Below, piece by piece: positions 34,084 through 35,013 of a stretch of 35,013 nt of DNA. The stretch is from Caldilineales bacterium (GTDB lineage: Bacteria > Chloroflexota > Anaerolineae > J102), in NCBI GenBank assembly GCA_013360575.1, contig JABWBG010000008.1, forward strand, positions 1 through 35,013. The letters run 5' to 3'. The number at the start of each line of letters is the position of its first letter. Position 1 is the stretch's first letter. Below the pieces are notes generated by a model. The model saw only the letters and a list, made by a program, of their open reading frames with translations, did no database searches and was not told where the DNA came from. The position numbers and the translations under genes were made by a program.

Positions 34084-35013
34084 ATGGCCCGCGTCCTGTT
34101 CCTCACCCATGTGCTGCCCTATCCCCTCGACAGTGGGGCCAGGGTGCGCGCCTACCACATGCTGCGCCGGCTCAGCGACCGCCATCAGGTCACCCTCGTT
34201 TCCTTCGCCCGTCCCGACGACAGCCAGGCCGCGATCGTCCACCTGCGTCAGATCTGCGAGGATGTCGCTGTGGCGCCCATTCCCCGCTCCCTCCGCCAGA
34301 ACCTGGGCGCCATCTTCCGGGGGCTGGCCACCGGCCTGCCCATGGTTATCGCCCGCGACGAAAGCCCGCAGATGGCCGCGCTGCTGCGTCGCCTGACCCG
34401 CCAGCGCCCCTTCGCCGTGGTGCACGCCGACCAGACTGCCATGGCCGGCTACGGCCAGTTGGCCGCGGCGGCCGCGGCCCGGCCCCCGCGCACCCTGCTC
34501 GATCAACACAACGCTGTGCACATTCTGGCCCGGCGCATGGCCCTCAGCGAGCGCCAGCCCCTGCGCCGCTGGATCATGCGTCGCGAGGCCAACGCTTTCC
34601 GCCGCTACGAACGGGATATGTGCAGCGCCTACGACGCCATCCTCACCGTCACCGCCGAGGATCGCGAGCATCTGCTGCGCCTTTTCCCCAGCTTCCAGCA
34701 AGCCAGCCTGGCCGCCAAATTCGTGGTCACGCCCATCTCAGTCGACCCTACGCGCGTGGCGCCGGTGGCCCACACGCCGCCCGACAACGGCCCGTTGATC
34801 CTGCATCTGGGCACCATGTTCTGGCCCCCCAATGTCGAGGGTGTGCTCTGGTTTGCCCGCAGCGTGCTGCCCCTCATCCATCAGGCCCAGCCCACCGCCC
34901 GCTTCGCCATCATCGGCAAGAACCCGCCCCCCGCGGTGCAGGCGCTGGCCGCCGACCCTCGCATCGAGGTCACCGGCTACCTTGCCGATCCTTCGTCCTA
35001 TCTCCGCGCGGCT
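34084..35013 (+). CDS. GT4 glycosyltransferase, incomplete at window end
   Basis: The frame is open for 310 codons to the last base. It begins MARVLFLTHVLPYPLDSGAR with VRAYHMLRRLSDRHQVTLVS, has LDQHNAVHILARRMA and LILHLGTMFWPPNVEGVLWF, then FAIIGKNPPPAV. These match the layout of the GT4 at 18700 (EEHNAMTRW, FNGSLTYSANYDAMQWF), so it is a paralogue. The expected C-terminal GGGxRxKILEA motif lies beyond the window. It is coupled to the initiating transferase, which suggests that it adds an early sugar. Confidence 0.9.
   Translation, partial: MARVLFLTHVLPYPLDSGARVRAYHMLRRLSDRHQVTLVSFARPDDSQAAIVHLRQICEDVAVAPIPRSLRQNLGAIFRGLATGLPMVIARDESPQMAALLRRLTRQRPFAVVHADQTAMAGYGQLAAAAAARPPRTLLDQHNAVHILARRMALSERQPLRRWIMRREANAFRRYERDMCSAYDAILTVTAEDREHLLRLFPSFQQASLAAKFVVTPISVDPTRVAPVAHTPPDNGPLILHLGTMFWPPNVEGVLWFARSVLPLIHQAQPTARFAIIGKNPPPAVQALAADPRIEVTGYLADPSSYLRAA

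Overview
The window is a GC-rich bacterial locus for building, modifying and exporting a surface polysaccharide, almost all on the + strand. The dense overlapping genes, the many glycosyltransferases, the crowd of toxin-antitoxin (TA) modules and the short C/A-rich spacer repeats look most like Chloroflexota (Anaerolineae-like). That assignment is an inference from style, because no rRNA or other marker gene is present.

Layout. 1-502: the 3' remnant of a UDP-sugar 2-epimerase gene behind a palindromic repeat. 506-7636: a tightly coupled operon of a GT39-like membrane glycosyltransferase, a secreted Asp-box beta-propeller protein, a Wzm/Wzt-type ABC exporter and an AsnB-type amidotransferase. 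7636-8838: an IS630-family element sitting exactly in the asnB stop codon. 8841-11341: an AT-richer segment with a GT4 gene and an intact wecB; the composition change begins inside the 3' end of asnB. 11363-20965: GT4, a second asnB, more GT4 and GT2 enzymes, an acyltransferase and a methyltransferase, mostly joined by ATGA-type overlaps.

20968-24747 is a TA island. Four times, a ~90-nt open-frame remnant of a GT4 3' end, followed by a promoter with exactly 17-bp spacing, stands in front of a TA operon: RHH + PIN (DUF3368), HicA (nonsense mutant) + HicB, antitoxin + truncated RelE fused to antitoxin + RelE, and MNT + HEPN. 24856-28219: an O-antigen polymerase/ligase-like protein, an AT-rich methyltransferase and a GT2 carrying an in-frame low-complexity insertion. 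28220-29756: a second TA patch on the minus strand (hicBA and an orphan antitoxin) ending at a remnant of a GT2 3' end. 29753-35013: a GT39-like protein, a GT4 with an internal tetranucleotide tract, a polyprenyl glycosylphosphotransferase (WbaP-like initiating enzyme) and a GT4 that runs off the window.

Together the genes could start a lipid-linked glycan (34 kb end), extend and decorate it (GT2/GT4/GT39, AsnB, acyl- and methyltransferases), polymerise or ligate it (26 kb) and export it (Wzm/Wzt). The most unusual feature is the repeated glycosyltransferase-tail plus promoter unit in front of each TA operon.
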